This document shows positions 1-7,602 of a DNA stretch of 64,000 nt, one piece after another. Position numbers and translations under genes: made by a program. A model generated the notes under the pieces. It was given only the letters and a program-made list of their open reading frames with translations. It had not been told where the DNA came from and ran no database searches. How positions within the stretch are numbered: position 1 is the stretch's first letter; every line of letters starts with the position of its first letter. Location of the stretch: NCBI RefSeq assembly GCF_004786035.1, contig NZ_CP035088.1:6223001-6287000 (forward strand). Reading direction: 5' to 3'. Source of the stretch: Pseudomonas viciae. Its GTDB lineage: Bacteria; Pseudomonadota; Gammaproteobacteria; Pseudomonadales; Pseudomonadaceae.

Positions 1-1031
1 CACGCCTTCAATTGCTCGGACACCCAGCGCAACACTCGGTCACCGGCGTCATGGCCCAGGGAATCATTGACCCGCTTGAAGCCGTCGAGATCCAGATACA
101 GCAACACCCAGTTGCTTTCCAGCCGCTCGCTGCGCATCAGCAGGTTTTCCGCCGTCTGATAAAACCCCCTGCGGTTGAGCAAACCGGTCAGCGGGTCAGT
201 GACAGCCTGGAACTCGAGTTGCTGGTGCAAGTGGCGAACCACCGACATGTCCTGAAGCGTCACCACCATCGCCTTCTGCTCCGAGGGCAGCGGCGCACAG
301 GACAACGCCACCGACACCTGCTGGCCAGGCGCAGTGCGCAGGACGGCATCGTGCACGCGCCAGGTTTCACCACGGCAATAGGCGCGGTGGATATCGGAGT
401 CGACCCATTCGGGGATATGGGGTTTCTGCAGGAAGTCCAGCAACGGCATGCCCTGCAACTGCTCGGCGGTGGCATTGAGCAGCCGACATGTAGACGGGTT
501 GGCGAAGCGGATACAGCCGCTCTCATCCACCACAAGGATCCCTTCGGCGGCATTGTCCAGCACCGAGGCGTTGAACGCCCTGGCGGCCTCCAGATCCTGG
601 CTCAGACGCTGCAAGGCCCGGCGATTGCGCTGGTGCTCCAGCAACGCCTGGACCTTGGGCTTGAGAATCTGCGGGTCGAACGGTTTGAACAGGTAATCCA
701 CGGCGCCACTGGCGTAGCCCTTGATCACCGCATCCTGGGATTGTTCGTTGGCGGTCAGGAAAATGATCGGCGTAAGCCGCGTGCGCTGGCTGCCGCGCAT
801 CAGCCGCGCCACTTCGAAACCGTCCATATCGGGCATCTGCACATCCAGCAGAACCAAGTCGATCTCGTGTTCGAGCAGCAGATTAAGAGCCTCGATACCC
901 GAGGCCGCCGTTATGACCTTCCAATCCTGACGCTGCAACAACGCTCGCATGCTGAGCAGGTTTTCGGGGTAATCATCAACAATCAATAGGACAGAGCTGT
1001 CTTCGCCAAGTGCAGGTTGCGCGCATTCCAT
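1..1031 (-). CDS. REC-PAS-GGDEF response regulator / putative diguanylate cyclase (C-terminus outside window)
   Basis: Read on the minus strand from ATG at 1031, preceded by a purine-rich AGAGAAGCAGC. The frame stays open to the window edge, so about 343 residues are visible. Residues ~14-130 form a receiver domain with VLLIVDD and phospho-acceptor Asp63 in LLDVQMPDMDG, plus the conserved Lys in FKPFDP. Residues ~155-270 look like a PAS sensor (ILVVDESGCIRFANPST). From ~285 a GGDEF domain begins (DPLTGLLNRRGFY, then LLYLDLDGFKRVND). The GGDEF signature itself lies outside the window, so cyclase activity cannot be judged. By family it would be a phospho-regulated c-di-GMP enzyme. Its neighbours give no operon partner; the PL7 array diverges from it. 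Confidence 0.88.
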   Translation of the reverse strand, partial: MECAQPALGEDSSVLLIVDDYPENLLSMRALLQRQDWKVITAASGIEALNLLLEHEIDLVLLDVQMPDMDGFEVARLMRGSQRTRLTPIIFLTANEQSQDAVIKGYASGAVDYLFKPFDPQILKPKVQALLEHQRNRRALQRLSQDLEAARAFNASVLDNAAEGILVVDESGCIRFANPSTCRLLNATAEQLQGMPLLDFLQKPHIPEWVDSDIHRAYCRGETWRVHDAVLRTAPGQQVSVALSCAPLPSEQKAMVVTLQDMSVVRHLHQQLEFQAVTDPLTGLLNRRGFYQTAENLLMRSERLESNWVLLYLDLDGFKRVNDSLGHDAGDRVLRWVSEQLKA

Positions 1032-1161
1032 GCTGCTTCTCTTATCGGGCGCCACGTCCGCTTTACGTGGCAAAGCGGACAAATACTGTGATCTCACTCT
1101 AGACCGTGATTCCGGAAAGCAGTAGGTGTCATCGCGCCATCATCCAGACAAAGCCCGAAAT

Positions 1162-1351
1162 AGCCGACTAACGGTCACCCTCCTCGGGCACAGAAACTGC
1201 AACGACACCGCTGACAGACAATTGACGTCAGTCATCCGCCGGGCGGTCATCAAAAAATCTCCATCCTGCGTGATTAATTCGCCCACAAGCGCGAGCTAGA
1301 GCCTCTCGCCGGGCGCTCAGCATTTTCACCCCCGTTACGTAGGATCCGACC
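1162..1351 (+). promoter_or_regulatory. Conserved upstream block of PL7 copy 1
   Basis: About 190 bp upstream of the first lyase recurs upstream of copy 2 (2107-2297) and more weakly copy 3 (3107-3297), at the same distance from each ATG. Shared landmarks are GCCGACTAACGG at the far end, ATTGACGTCA (palindrome TGACGTCA, 1223-1230), the near-palindrome CCGCCGGGCGG (1237-1247), AAAAAATCTCCATCCTGCG, CTAGAGCCT, and AGGATCCGACC just before the ATG carrying the Shine-Dalgarno AGGA. I cannot assign a sigma factor or regulator. No matching -10 was found at standard spacing from TTGACG. Confidence 0.6.
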
Positions 1352-2017
1352 ATGATTGATCTCGCCACCTGGAACCTGAGCATCCCCGAAGGCAGCCCAC
1401 CGACGACCATCCAAACCTCTCAACTGGTGGAAGGGTTCCAGGACCAGTACTTCCGCGCCGACTCCGGTACGGTGTTTTTCTGGGCACCGGTCACCGGCGC
1501 CACGACCGCCAATGCGATTTACCCGCGTAGTGAACTGCGGGAAACCTATAGCAACGGCACCCAGCGCAACTGGTTGTACTCAGCGGCTGATAACAAGCTG
1601 GCCGCCACGCTGACCGTCAACCAGGTCCCCAGCACCGGCAAACTCGTCATCGGACAGATCCACGCCAAAGACAGCACCAGCCCCATGGTGAAGCTGGAGT
1701 ACCAGTACAAAACCTACAGCTCCACCGGCAACATCGTCGCCAAGGTCCGCATGCGCCCCGACGATGAATCGGGCCAGGTCATCACCATCGCCACGGGCAT
1801 AAAACTCAATCAGTCCTTCTCTTACCTGATCCACCTCAGCCCCGCCGGCGTCCTGACCATCAATGGCGCGGGTTACCAGTGGAGCTCCCCCATCAGCTCG
1901 ACCTGGAGCGACAAGCCGCTGTACTTCAAGGCGGGCGTGTACGTGCAGGACAACACCGGCTATCCCACCGAAGGCGGCACCGTGACGTTCAGCCTGCTGG
2001 ATATCGATCACATCTAG
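1352..2017 (+). CDS. Polysaccharide lyase family 7 (alginate lyase), tandem copy 1
   Basis: 221 aa. PL7 lyases cleave alginate by beta-elimination. The three family landmarks are present: RSELRE at 59-64 (substrate-binding Arg), QIHAKD at 102-107 (catalytic His) and YFKAGVYVQ at 191-199 (catalytic Tyr197). The protein is a bare catalytic domain of the size known for P. aeruginosa PA1167. It has no signal peptide: residues 1-20 are MIDLATWNLS followed by a Pro/Gly-rich stretch. It is therefore probably cytoplasmic or released by a non-classical route. The ATG is fixed by AGGATCCGACC upstream and by alignment with the other two copies. Activity is inferred from intact motifs; M- versus G-block preference cannot be read from sequence. 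Confidence 0.93.
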   Translation: MIDLATWNLSIPEGSPPTTIQTSQLVEGFQDQYFRADSGTVFFWAPVTGATTANAIYPRSELRETYSNGTQRNWLYSAADNKLAATLTVNQVPSTGKLVIGQIHAKDSTSPMVKLEYQYKTYSSTGNIVAKVRMRPDDESGQVITIATGIKLNQSFSYLIHLSPAGVLTINGAGYQWSSPISSTWSDKPLYFKAGVYVQDNTGYPTEGGTVTFSLLDIDHI

Positions 2018-2106
2018 ACGCTTTGCGTGGCGCCATGGCAGCGACGCAATGCTGCCCGCCCAGGCGACCCTATCAATGCGAAATCGTTCAGGGCGAGTTC
2101 GAAACT

Positions 2107-2297
2107 ACCGACTAACGGTTACCCACCCAGGCACAGATGCTGCAAATGGCATATTCGACGGACAATTGACGTCAATCATCCGCCGGACGGTCATCAAAAA
2201 ATCTCCATCCTGCGTGATCAACACATCCCAAACGCTCGGAGTAGAGCCTCCCGCTTTGGAACTCAGCACTTTTACGCCCGTTACGCAGGATCCGACC
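2107..2297 (+). promoter_or_regulatory. Conserved upstream block of PL7 copy 2
   Basis: Second copy of the block seen at 1162-1351. It contains CCGACTAACGG, ACAATTGACGTCA (TGACGTCA at 2167-2174), CCGCCGGACGG, the same AAAAAATCTCCATCCTGCG stretch and CAGGATCCGACC before the ATG. The stretch 2160-2220 is almost identical to copy 1, so the duplication carried the control region with the gene. Each lyase probably has its own promoter. Confidence 0.58.
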
Positions 2298-2966
2298 ATG
2301 ATCGATCTCAACACCTGGAACTTGAGCATCCCCGAAGGCAGCCCCGCCATCACCATCGAAACGCCTCGGCTGGCCCAGGGGTTCAAGGATGAATATTTCC
2401 ACTCCGACACCGGCACGCTGTTCTTTTGGGCGCCGGTGACCGGCACCAAGACCGCAAACGCGATTTATCCACGCAGCGAACTGCGGGAAACCTACAGTGA
2501 CGGCACCTTGCGCAACTGGCTGTATCCGGCGGCGGACAACATCTTGCGTGCCGCCGTCACCGTCAATCAGGTGCCCAGCAGCGGCAAGATCGTCATCGGT
2601 CAGATTCATGCCAAGGACAGCACCAGCCCCATGGTGAAACTGGAGTACCAGTACAAAACCTATAGCTCCACCGGCAACATCGTCGCCAAGGTGCGCATGC
2701 GCCCCGACGACGAATCCGGCCAGGTCATCACCATCGCCACCGGCGTGAAGCTCGACCGCAGCTTTACCTACATGATCCACCTCAGCCCGAAGGGCGCATT
2801 GGGCATCAGCGCGGCGGGTTATAACTGGAGAACCACCATCGACCCATCCTGGAAGGTCAAACCGCTGTATTTCAAGGCGGGTGTGTACGTGCAGGACAAC
2901 ACCGGCTACACCACCGAAGGCGGAAAAGTGACGTTTAGCCTGCTGGAAATCAATCACAACATCTGA
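2298..2966 (+). CDS. Polysaccharide lyase family 7 (alginate lyase), tandem copy 2
   Basis: 222 aa, collinear with copy 1. RSELRE, QIHAKD and YFKAGVYVQ are all intact. The frame is open upstream to 2049, but the true start is ATG 2298: the AGGATCCGACC ribosome-binding context and the MIDLNTWNLSIPEGSP N-terminus match copy 1. The middle segment (from QIHAKDSTSPMVKLEYQYK through RMRPDDESGQVITIATG) is amino-acid identical to copy 1 and nearly identical in DNA. The flanks differ more, which suggests recent duplication or gene conversion. No signal peptide. Confidence 0.93.
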   Translation: MIDLNTWNLSIPEGSPAITIETPRLAQGFKDEYFHSDTGTLFFWAPVTGTKTANAIYPRSELRETYSDGTLRNWLYPAADNILRAAVTVNQVPSSGKIVIGQIHAKDSTSPMVKLEYQYKTYSSTGNIVAKVRMRPDDESGQVITIATGVKLDRSFTYMIHLSPKGALGISAAGYNWRTTIDPSWKVKPLYFKAGVYVQDNTGYTTEGGKVTFSLLEINHNI

Positions 2967-3106
2967 TCGCTTTTCCTGGCGCCATGGCAGCACGGATGCT
3001 GCTTGCGGTGCGCCCCTCAACGCTTGGGCATTCGCCTCTCACGCTCAATCGAGCGCAGGCCATGCGCGCAGTGCCATATCGCCATCGTTCAAAAAACTTT
3101 CCTACT

Positions 3107-3297
3107 AGCCGACTAACGGTCGCCTGTCTCGGGCACCAAAGCGGCAAACGCAACTCTGACGGTCTGCTGACGCCAACCCTCCGCCGGATCTACGTGAAAA
3201 ACGTTCGATCCCGTTTCCTCCTGGCGTCGGCGAAAGCGCGTCCTAGAGCCTTCGGCTGTGGCGTAAATCATTTCTTATGTACAGAAAGGATCCGAAC
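3107..3297 (+). promoter_or_regulatory. Diverged upstream block of PL7 copy 3
   Basis: GCCGACTAACGGTCGCC, CTGACGCCA in place of TGACGTCA, CTCCGCCGGATC, CCTAGAGCCTT and AGGATCCGAAC before the ATG occur in the same order and at the same distance as in blocks 1 and 2. The central AAAAAATCTCC stretch is not conserved. If the TGACGTCA and CCGCCGGGCGG palindromes are operators, copy 3 has lost them and may be controlled differently. Confidence 0.5.
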
Positions 3298-3966
3298 ATG
3301 GTCGATCTTGCAACCTGGAACTTGAGCATCCCCGAGGGCAGCCCGCCGAAAACCATTGAAACGCCTCGGCTGGTGGATGGGTTCAAGGATAAGTACTTCA
3401 ACTCCGAAGGCAGCACGGTGTATTTCTGGTCACCGGTGACCGGCACCAAGACTGAAAACGCGGTCTATCCGCGCAGCGAATTACGAGAAGCCTATAAAGA
3501 CGGCACTTTGCGCAACTGGCTGTACCCCGATGCCGACAATAAATTGAGCGCGACCCTGGTCGTCAACCAGGTGCCCAGCACCGGCAAGATCGTGATCGGT
3601 CAGATTCATGCCAAGGACAGCAGCAAACCCCTGGTGAAGCTGGAATACCAGTACAAGGACGACAGCAAGACCGGCAACATCGTCGCTAAAGTGCGCATGC
3701 GCCCCGATGACGACGAGGGTCGAGTCATCACAGTGGCCACTGGGGTGAAACTTGCCCAGTCCTTCAGTTACCGGCTCCACCTCGATCGTACCGGCGACCT
3801 GGGTATTACCGCGGCGGGTCGTAGCTGGTACACCACCATCAGCTCTACGTGGCGGGTCAAGCCGTTGTACTTCAAGGCTGGCGTGTACGTGCAAGACAAC
3901 AGCGGCTATACCAGCGAAGGCGGGAAAGTGACGTTCAGCAAGTTGGATATTGATCACAACACTTAA
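3298..3966 (+). CDS. Polysaccharide lyase family 7 (alginate lyase), tandem copy 3
   Basis: 222 aa with all three PL7 motifs (RSELRE, QIHAKD, YFKAGVYVQ), so probably active. It is the most divergent of the three: KDSSKPLVKLEYQYKDDSKTG replaces the DSTSP...TYSSTG stretch shared by copies 1 and 2. The start at ATG 3298 is chosen over the longer frame from 3277 because AGGATCCGAAC precedes it and the N-terminus MVDLATWNLSIPEGSP aligns with the others. No signal peptide. No alginate-biosynthesis, porin or uptake gene lies next to the array. Confidence 0.92.
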   Translation: MVDLATWNLSIPEGSPPKTIETPRLVDGFKDKYFNSEGSTVYFWSPVTGTKTENAVYPRSELREAYKDGTLRNWLYPDADNKLSATLVVNQVPSTGKIVIGQIHAKDSSKPLVKLEYQYKDDSKTGNIVAKVRMRPDDDEGRVITVATGVKLAQSFSYRLHLDRTGDLGITAAGRSWYTTISSTWRVKPLYFKAGVYVQDNSGYTSEGGKVTFSKLDIDHNT

Positions 3967-4009
3967 AAAGTGCTTCCGAAAATCTCGTAGGAATTCACCC
4001 TTTGTGGCG

Positions 4010-4131
4010 AGGGGATTTATCCCCGCAGGGCTGCGCAGCAGCCCTCTCCTTTCGTCAGACCTACCGCATGCGCCGGTTTTTCGGTGGCTGCGCTCCAGAG
4101 CGGGGGCTAGCTCCCTGGCCACGAGGGCGCG
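4010..4131. repeat. GTGGCGAGGG-type intergenic palindromic repeat (variant)
   Basis: Begins TTGTGGCGAGGGGATTTATC and ends GGGGCTAGCTCCCTGGCCAC. It belongs to the same general family as the elements at 36630-36727 and 51869-51966, with outer arms that are imperfect inverted repeats. The centre carries smaller hairpins such as GGGCTGCGCAGCAGCCC. It is non-coding and lies just downstream of the PL7 array. Confidence 0.7.
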
Positions 4132-4142
4132 GTGAGTTCTAC

Positions 4143-4427
4143 AGGTCGATTTTGGCTTCGAAAATCTCCTCTATAGTTCGGTGGATCTGCTGGCTTTGGT
4201 CGGTGGGCAGGGGTTTCGCAGCCCCGGTGAGTTAGAATCACGACCGTCAAAAATCGGCGTAGGGATATCCTGCCTACGCTCGGCTTTTTATGGCGGCTGT
4301 GTGTGGGAGATCTTCGGGTCTGCCGGGTTTCTCTAACTCCTCGGTCTGCGAACCCGCACATGGCTGCCACCCAATTTGTTTCGCAGCAAACGGTGGCAAA
4401 TACTTTTTCTTGAGTTAGAGGTTTGTC
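4143..4427 (+). promoter_or_regulatory. Structured leader upstream of the 94-aa ORF
   Basis: Non-coding and rich in hairpins. A first stem GCGTAGG (4257-4263) / CCTACGC (4273-4279) is followed by CGGCTTTTTAT, which looks like an intrinsic terminator or attenuator. It is followed by CGGGTT (4324-4329) / AACCCG (4351-4356), and by TGCCACC (4365-4371) / GGTGGCA (4392-4398) with an inner TTTG/CAAA pair. A possible -10 TAGAAT is at 4233-4238, without a good -35. The spacing suggests a cis-acting RNA leader or a small RNA ending near 4290. No known riboswitch class was recognised. Confidence 0.45.
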
Positions 4428-4712
4428 ATGAAAGCCGAACAATTGCTCAGTCGCTTCACCCCTCTCACCCCGATCGCCACCACCCAACCTATTCTGTTCA
4501 TCGACAGCACAGCCCCACTGACTGAGCTCCACGCCTGCGCCAGCGAACGCCTGCATGCCACCCTCGATTACCTGACGCTCATGGCCTGCGCCAGCCTGCG
4601 TGACTCGGCCGCCAGCGACTTCAACACCCTCACCAATGTCGCCCGGATCCTGGTCCAGGATGTCACCGATGTGTTTGGTGTCATTGAACAGCGCGGGCTT
4701 GAAGGGGAATAG
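4428..4712 (+). CDS. Hypothetical 94-aa protein (possibly DUF6124/DUF3077-like)
   Basis: ATG at 4428 follows TTGAGTTAGAGG, whose AGAGG serves as the ribosome-binding site. There is no signal peptide or membrane segment. The protein appears mostly helical, with a hydrophobic start after a Pro/Thr-rich head (PILFIDSTAPLTELHACA) and two amphipathic helices to the end. The pattern of a PxLF start, a Cys/Ala helix and a second helix resembles small Pseudomonas proteins annotated DUF3077/DUF6124. That link is a weak visual match, and function is unknown. It sits between the structured leader and the long inverted repeat and has no operon partner. Confidence 0.6.
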   Translation: MKAEQLLSRFTPLTPIATTQPILFIDSTAPLTELHACASERLHATLDYLTLMACASLRDSAASDFNTLTNVARILVQDVTDVFGVIEQRGLEGE

Positions 4713-4720
4713 AAATACCG

Positions 4721-5032
4721 TGTGTATATCCATTGCTGCGGTAACGGCTACTTAGGGTTCCGCCCTTACGGCGGGTCACTTTCGAAAAGCGCGAAAGTAA
4801 CCAAAGCGCTCCTGCCCCACCACTCGGCACCTCGCCTAGGCTCGGTGTGCCCTCACTCCGGCATTGCTCCGTGGGCCCGCCGCGAAGGACCATCCATGGT
4901 CCAGCGCGGCTATCCCGGCATCCATGCCGGGATGCCCACTCCACAATGCCTGCGTTCGGCCATCGTGGTTAACGGGGCGCCAAAATCTACGTCCACCGCG
5001 AGGCGGCCTAGTAGCCGACCTGGCTCTCCTGG
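4721..5032. repeat. Left arm of a ~0.84-kb imperfect inverted repeat
   Basis: This arm, beginning TGTGTATATCC and ending near TAGCCGACCTG, is repeated in reverse complement at 5256-5558. Shared stretches include GGTAACGGCTACTTA, GGCTATCCCGGCATCCATGC and TTAACGGGGCGCCAAAATCT. A small perfect palindrome GGCATCCATGCC is inside. Short frames across the arm have no RBS and exist in several phases, so it is treated as non-coding. Confidence 0.85.
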
Positions 5033-5067
5033 TCGTACACCCGTCAAATCTGTTTGAGCAGGACCTG

Positions 5068-5231
5068 TGGGAGCAAAGCTTGCTCGCGAGGCGGCCTGAC
5101 AGCCGACCTGGTTCTTTCCGGAGGTATGCCAATCAGATTTTGTGGGAGCGAGCCTGCCCGCGAAGAGGCCGACACATCCAACATTTTCATCGACTGAACC
5201 AATGCCTTCGCGAGCAAGCCCGCTCCCACAG
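5068..5231. repeat. REP palindromes inside the inverted-repeat loop
   Basis: Three REP sequences lie between the two arms: GTGGGAGCAAAGCTTGCTCG (about 5070-5096, plus), GTGGGAGCGAGCCTGCCCGC (about 5141-5170, plus) and TTCGCGAGCAAGCCCGCTCC (about 5206-5231, minus orientation). The last two face each other as a REPIN-like pair. They look like secondary insertions into the loop of the long inverted repeat. Confidence 0.8.
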
Positions 5232-5255
5232 GAGAAACGCAGTCCCACCAAGAAA

Positions 5256-5558
5256 CAGGTCGGCTATAAGGCCGCCTCGCGGTGGACGTAGATTTTGGCG
5301 CCCCGTTAACCACGCTGGCTGAACGCAGGTATTGGGCCGTGGGCATCCCGGCATGGATGCCGGGATAGCCGCGCTGGGCCATGGATGGCCCTTCGCGGCG
5401 GCCCACGGAGCAATGCCTTCGTTCAGGCATGCCGAGCCTAAGCGAGGCACCAAGTGGTGGGGCATAAAGCGTTTTGCTTACTTTTGCGCTTCTCAAAAGT
5501 GAGCCGCTGTAAGAGCGGAACCATAAGTAGCCGTTACCAAAGAAACGGATATACACAC
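5256..5558. repeat. Right arm of the ~0.84-kb imperfect inverted repeat
   Basis: Reverse complement of 4721-5032 with scattered substitutions. It ends GGATATACACACA, matching TGTGTATATCC at the left end. The arms are about 300 bp each and the loop about 220 bp. No transposase is present, and no terminal direct repeats were confirmed by eye. Confidence 0.85.
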
Positions 5559-5583
5559 AAAACCCTGAAGCCCAAAAAATAAA

Positions 5584-5611
5584 AAACCCGCATCACTGCG
5601 GGTTCTTTAAT
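5584..5611 (-). terminator. Intrinsic terminator of fba
   Basis: On the minus strand AACCCGCAGTGATGCGGGTT forms a GC-rich hairpin followed by a T-run. It sits just after the fba stop codon and is the natural 3' end of the fba transcript. Confidence 0.8.
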
Positions 5612-5622
5612 AACGCGAAAGC

Positions 5623-6687
5623 TTAGTTAACCTTAGCGTTCAACTCACCTTTCAGATAACGCTGATACATCGCTTCCAACGAGATGGGCTTGATCTTGGA
5701 GGCGTTGCCGGCAGTACCGAACGCTTCGTAACGCGCGATGCACACGTCGCGCATGGCCGTCACGGTCGCGCCGAAGAACTTACGCGGATCAAACTCACTC
5801 GGATTGGTCGCCATCAAACGACGCATCGCACCAGTAGAAGCCAGGCGCAGGTCGGTGTCGATGTTGACCTTGCGCACGCCGTACTTGATGCCTTCGACGA
5901 TTTCTTCAACCGGCACGCCGTAGGTTTCTTTGATGTCGCCGCCGTACTGGTTGATGATCGCCAACCACTCTTGCGGAACCGAGGAAGAACCGTGCATCAC
6001 CAGGTGGGTGTTGGGGATGCGCTTGTGGATTTCCTTGATGCGGTCGATGGCCAGCACGTCGCCGGTAGGTGGCTTGGTGAATTTGTAGGCGCCGTGGCTG
6101 GTGCCGATGGCGATGGCCAGGGCGTCGACCTGGGTTTTCTTGACGAAGTCCGCGGCTTCTTCCGGGTCGGTCAGCATCTGGCTGTGATCCAGCACGCCTT
6201 CGGCGCCGATGCCGTCTTCTTCACCGGCCATGCCGGTTTCCAGCGAGCCCAGGCAACCCAGTTCGCCTTCCACCGACACGCCGCAGGCGTGGGCCATGGC
6301 GACGGTTTGCTGGGTGACGCGAACGTTGTATTCGTAGTCGGTCGGGGTCTTGCCGTCTTCGCCAAGGGAGCCGTCCATCATCACCGAGCTGAAGCCCAGT
6401 TGGATGGAGCGCTGGCAGACGTCAGGGCTGGTGCCGTGGTCCTGGTGCATGCACACCGGGATGTGCGGGAATTCTTCGATCGCCGCCAGGATCAGGTGAC
6501 GCAGGAATGGCGCACCGGCATATTTACGGGCGCCGGCCGAAGCCTGGACGATCACCGGAGAGTCAGTCTTGTCAGCGGCTTCCATGATGGCGCGCATCTG
6601 CTCAAGGTTGTTGACGTTAAAGGCTGGAACGCCGTAGCCGAACTCGGCTGCGTGGTCCAGCATCTGACGCATGCTGATAAGTGCCAT
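5623..6687 (-). CDS. fba: Fructose-bisphosphate aldolase, class II (Calvin-cycle subtype)
   Basis: 354 aa. A Zn-dependent aldolase interconverting fructose-1,6-bisphosphate with dihydroxyacetone phosphate and glyceraldehyde-3-phosphate. Recognised from the N-terminus [34 protein letters not shown], the metal-binding HQDHGTSP, and HGSSSVP; the length fits the CbbA-type subfamily. It is cytoplasmic. It is the last gene of the minus-strand tkt-epd-pgk-fba cluster, separated from pgk by two lipoprotein genes and a REPIN. In Pseudomonas, which lacks phosphofructokinase, this enzyme works mainly in the gluconeogenic direction. Confidence 0.97.
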   Translation of the reverse strand: MALISMRQMLDHAAEFGYGVPAFNVNNLEQMRAIMEAADKTDSPVIVQASAGARKYAGAPFLRHLILAAIEEFPHIPVCMHQDHGTSPDVCQRSIQLGFSSVMMDGSLGEDGKTPTDYEYNVRVTQQTVAMAHACGVSVEGELGCLGSLETGMAGEEDGIGAEGVLDHSQMLTDPEEAADFVKKTQVDALAIAIGTSHGAYKFTKPPTGDVLAIDRIKEIHKRIPNTHLVMHGSSSVPQEWLAIINQYGGDIKETYGVPVEEIVEGIKYGVRKVNIDTDLRLASTGAMRRLMATNPSEFDPRKFFGATVTAMRDVCIARYEAFGTAGNASKIKPISLEAMYQRYLKGELNAKVN

Positions 6688-6827
6688 TAGTGTGTCTCTC
6701 CCGGTCGAGGGTCGTTAATCGTGCCAGCCTGCCGGAGCGGCGGCGGCTATTCAAGTCATTGCGGATCGGGGGTGGCCCCGGCCTGCGTGTTCGGTGTTGC
6801 AAAAATCTCATGTCTTGCACAGATCCC

Positions 6828-6917
6828 TGTGGGAGCGGGCTTGCTCGCGAATGCGGCTTAACATTCAACAGGGATGCAAGCTGACCCACTGCATTCGCGA
6901 GCAAGCCCGCTCCCACA
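6828..6917. repeat. REPIN (two inverted REP sequences)
   Basis: TGTGGGAGCGGGCTTGCTCG at the left and its reverse complement at the right are separated by about 40 bp. It lies between the MliC-like lipoprotein gene and fba, and belongs to the dominant REP family of the window. Confidence 0.88.
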
Positions 6918-6954
6918 TCTGATCTATTTCCACATTAAATCTATGGTGTATCTG

Positions 6955-7290
6955 TTACTCGGCCTTGCAACCCCGGCCAATCAAGTCATTCGTGGCGACC
7001 CAATACACCAGGCCTTCCTCACCCTTGACGTGAAACGCCAGCATGTCATCGCTGTACAGCGAACCCGACGCGCCTGGTTCCTGCTTCAGGTGATAAACCT
7101 GCTCGGCACCGCCGAGGCGCACGTCGACTTCCTTGCGGGAATCGTCGGTATAACGCCAGAGCACCTTGGCCTGGCTGTCGCAGGTCCACGTTGTCCAGCC
7201 CTCTACTGAAGGCTCGGACGAACGAAACCGATCCAACTGCGCGCAACCGGCCAGCAACGCCAACGCCACAACGGCGATCAAGCCTTTCAT
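6955..7290 (-). CDS. MliC-family lysozyme-inhibitor-like lipoprotein
   Basis: 111 aa. The start at 7290 gives a lipoprotein signal peptide MKGLIAVVALALLAGC with lipobox LAGC, and has GAGGAACACGG upstream; the longer frame from 7356 would bury the signal. The mature part has paired Cys (WTCDSQ near the start, GRGCKAE at the end) and ASGSLYSDDMLAFHVKG, which resembles the SGxxY...KG signature of MliC/PliC inhibitors of C-type lysozyme. It is probably outer-membrane or periplasmic. It lies between the 74-aa lipoprotein gene and fba on the same strand. Inhibitor function is inferred from this motif only. Confidence 0.8.
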   Translation of the reverse strand: MKGLIAVVALALLAGCAQLDRFRSSEPSVEGWTTWTCDSQAKVLWRYTDDSRKEVDVRLGGAEQVYHLKQEPGASGSLYSDDMLAFHVKGEEGLVYWVATNDLIGRGCKAE

Positions 7291-7346
7291 CCGTGTTCCT
7301 CGACCGACAGCGCACGCCGCCAGCCATGAGTTAAGAGTCTGACCCG

Positions 7347-7571
7347 TCAAGGACAACCATGTTCCTTGGCCGGGGTTTGCGTCTCGTATTTATCCAGGCC
7401 ATCCGGCCCCGAACGCTTGTTCAGCACCGGGTTGGTCTCGGCCTGCCAGTCGGCCTGGTAGCAGCCCTCTTCAGGCGCCGACGTCCCGGTTTCCGGGGCC
7501 GTGGCCTTCGGGCTGCTCGAACAGGCCACCAACAGCGTCGCCGTCAACAGCAACGTGAACGTCTTGACCAT
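7347..7571 (-). CDS. Small hypothetical lipoprotein (74 aa)
   Basis: Start chosen at 7571: MVKTFTLLLTATLLVACSSS is a clear lipoprotein signal with lipobox LVAC. The frame extends further upstream but that would overlap pgk. The mature part of about 57 residues is polar, with Cys pairs (EEGCYQADWQ, KEHGCP) and no recognised domain. An AGGAGTGT sequence precedes the ATG. It is 31 bp downstream of pgk and probably co-transcribed with the glycolytic cluster. A similar small protein sits between pgk and fba in other pseudomonads, which suggests linkage rather than a role in glycolysis. Confidence 0.78.
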   Translation of the reverse strand: MVKTFTLLLTATLLVACSSSPKATAPETGTSAPEEGCYQADWQAETNPVLNKRSGPDGLDKYETQTPAKEHGCP

Positions 7572-7602
7572 CAGAACACTCCTTTGCCTGATCAACGCAG
7601 CC

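Noticed and set aside
12..989. 325-codon plus-strand frame at the left edge
   Set aside because: The minus strand reads a REC-PAS-GGDEF protein with correct motifs, so the plus frame is a shadow.
4722..5556. Several 90-170-codon frames in the long inverted repeat
   Set aside because: They occur symmetrically on both arms in different phases, have no RBS and no similarity, and cover REP sequences.
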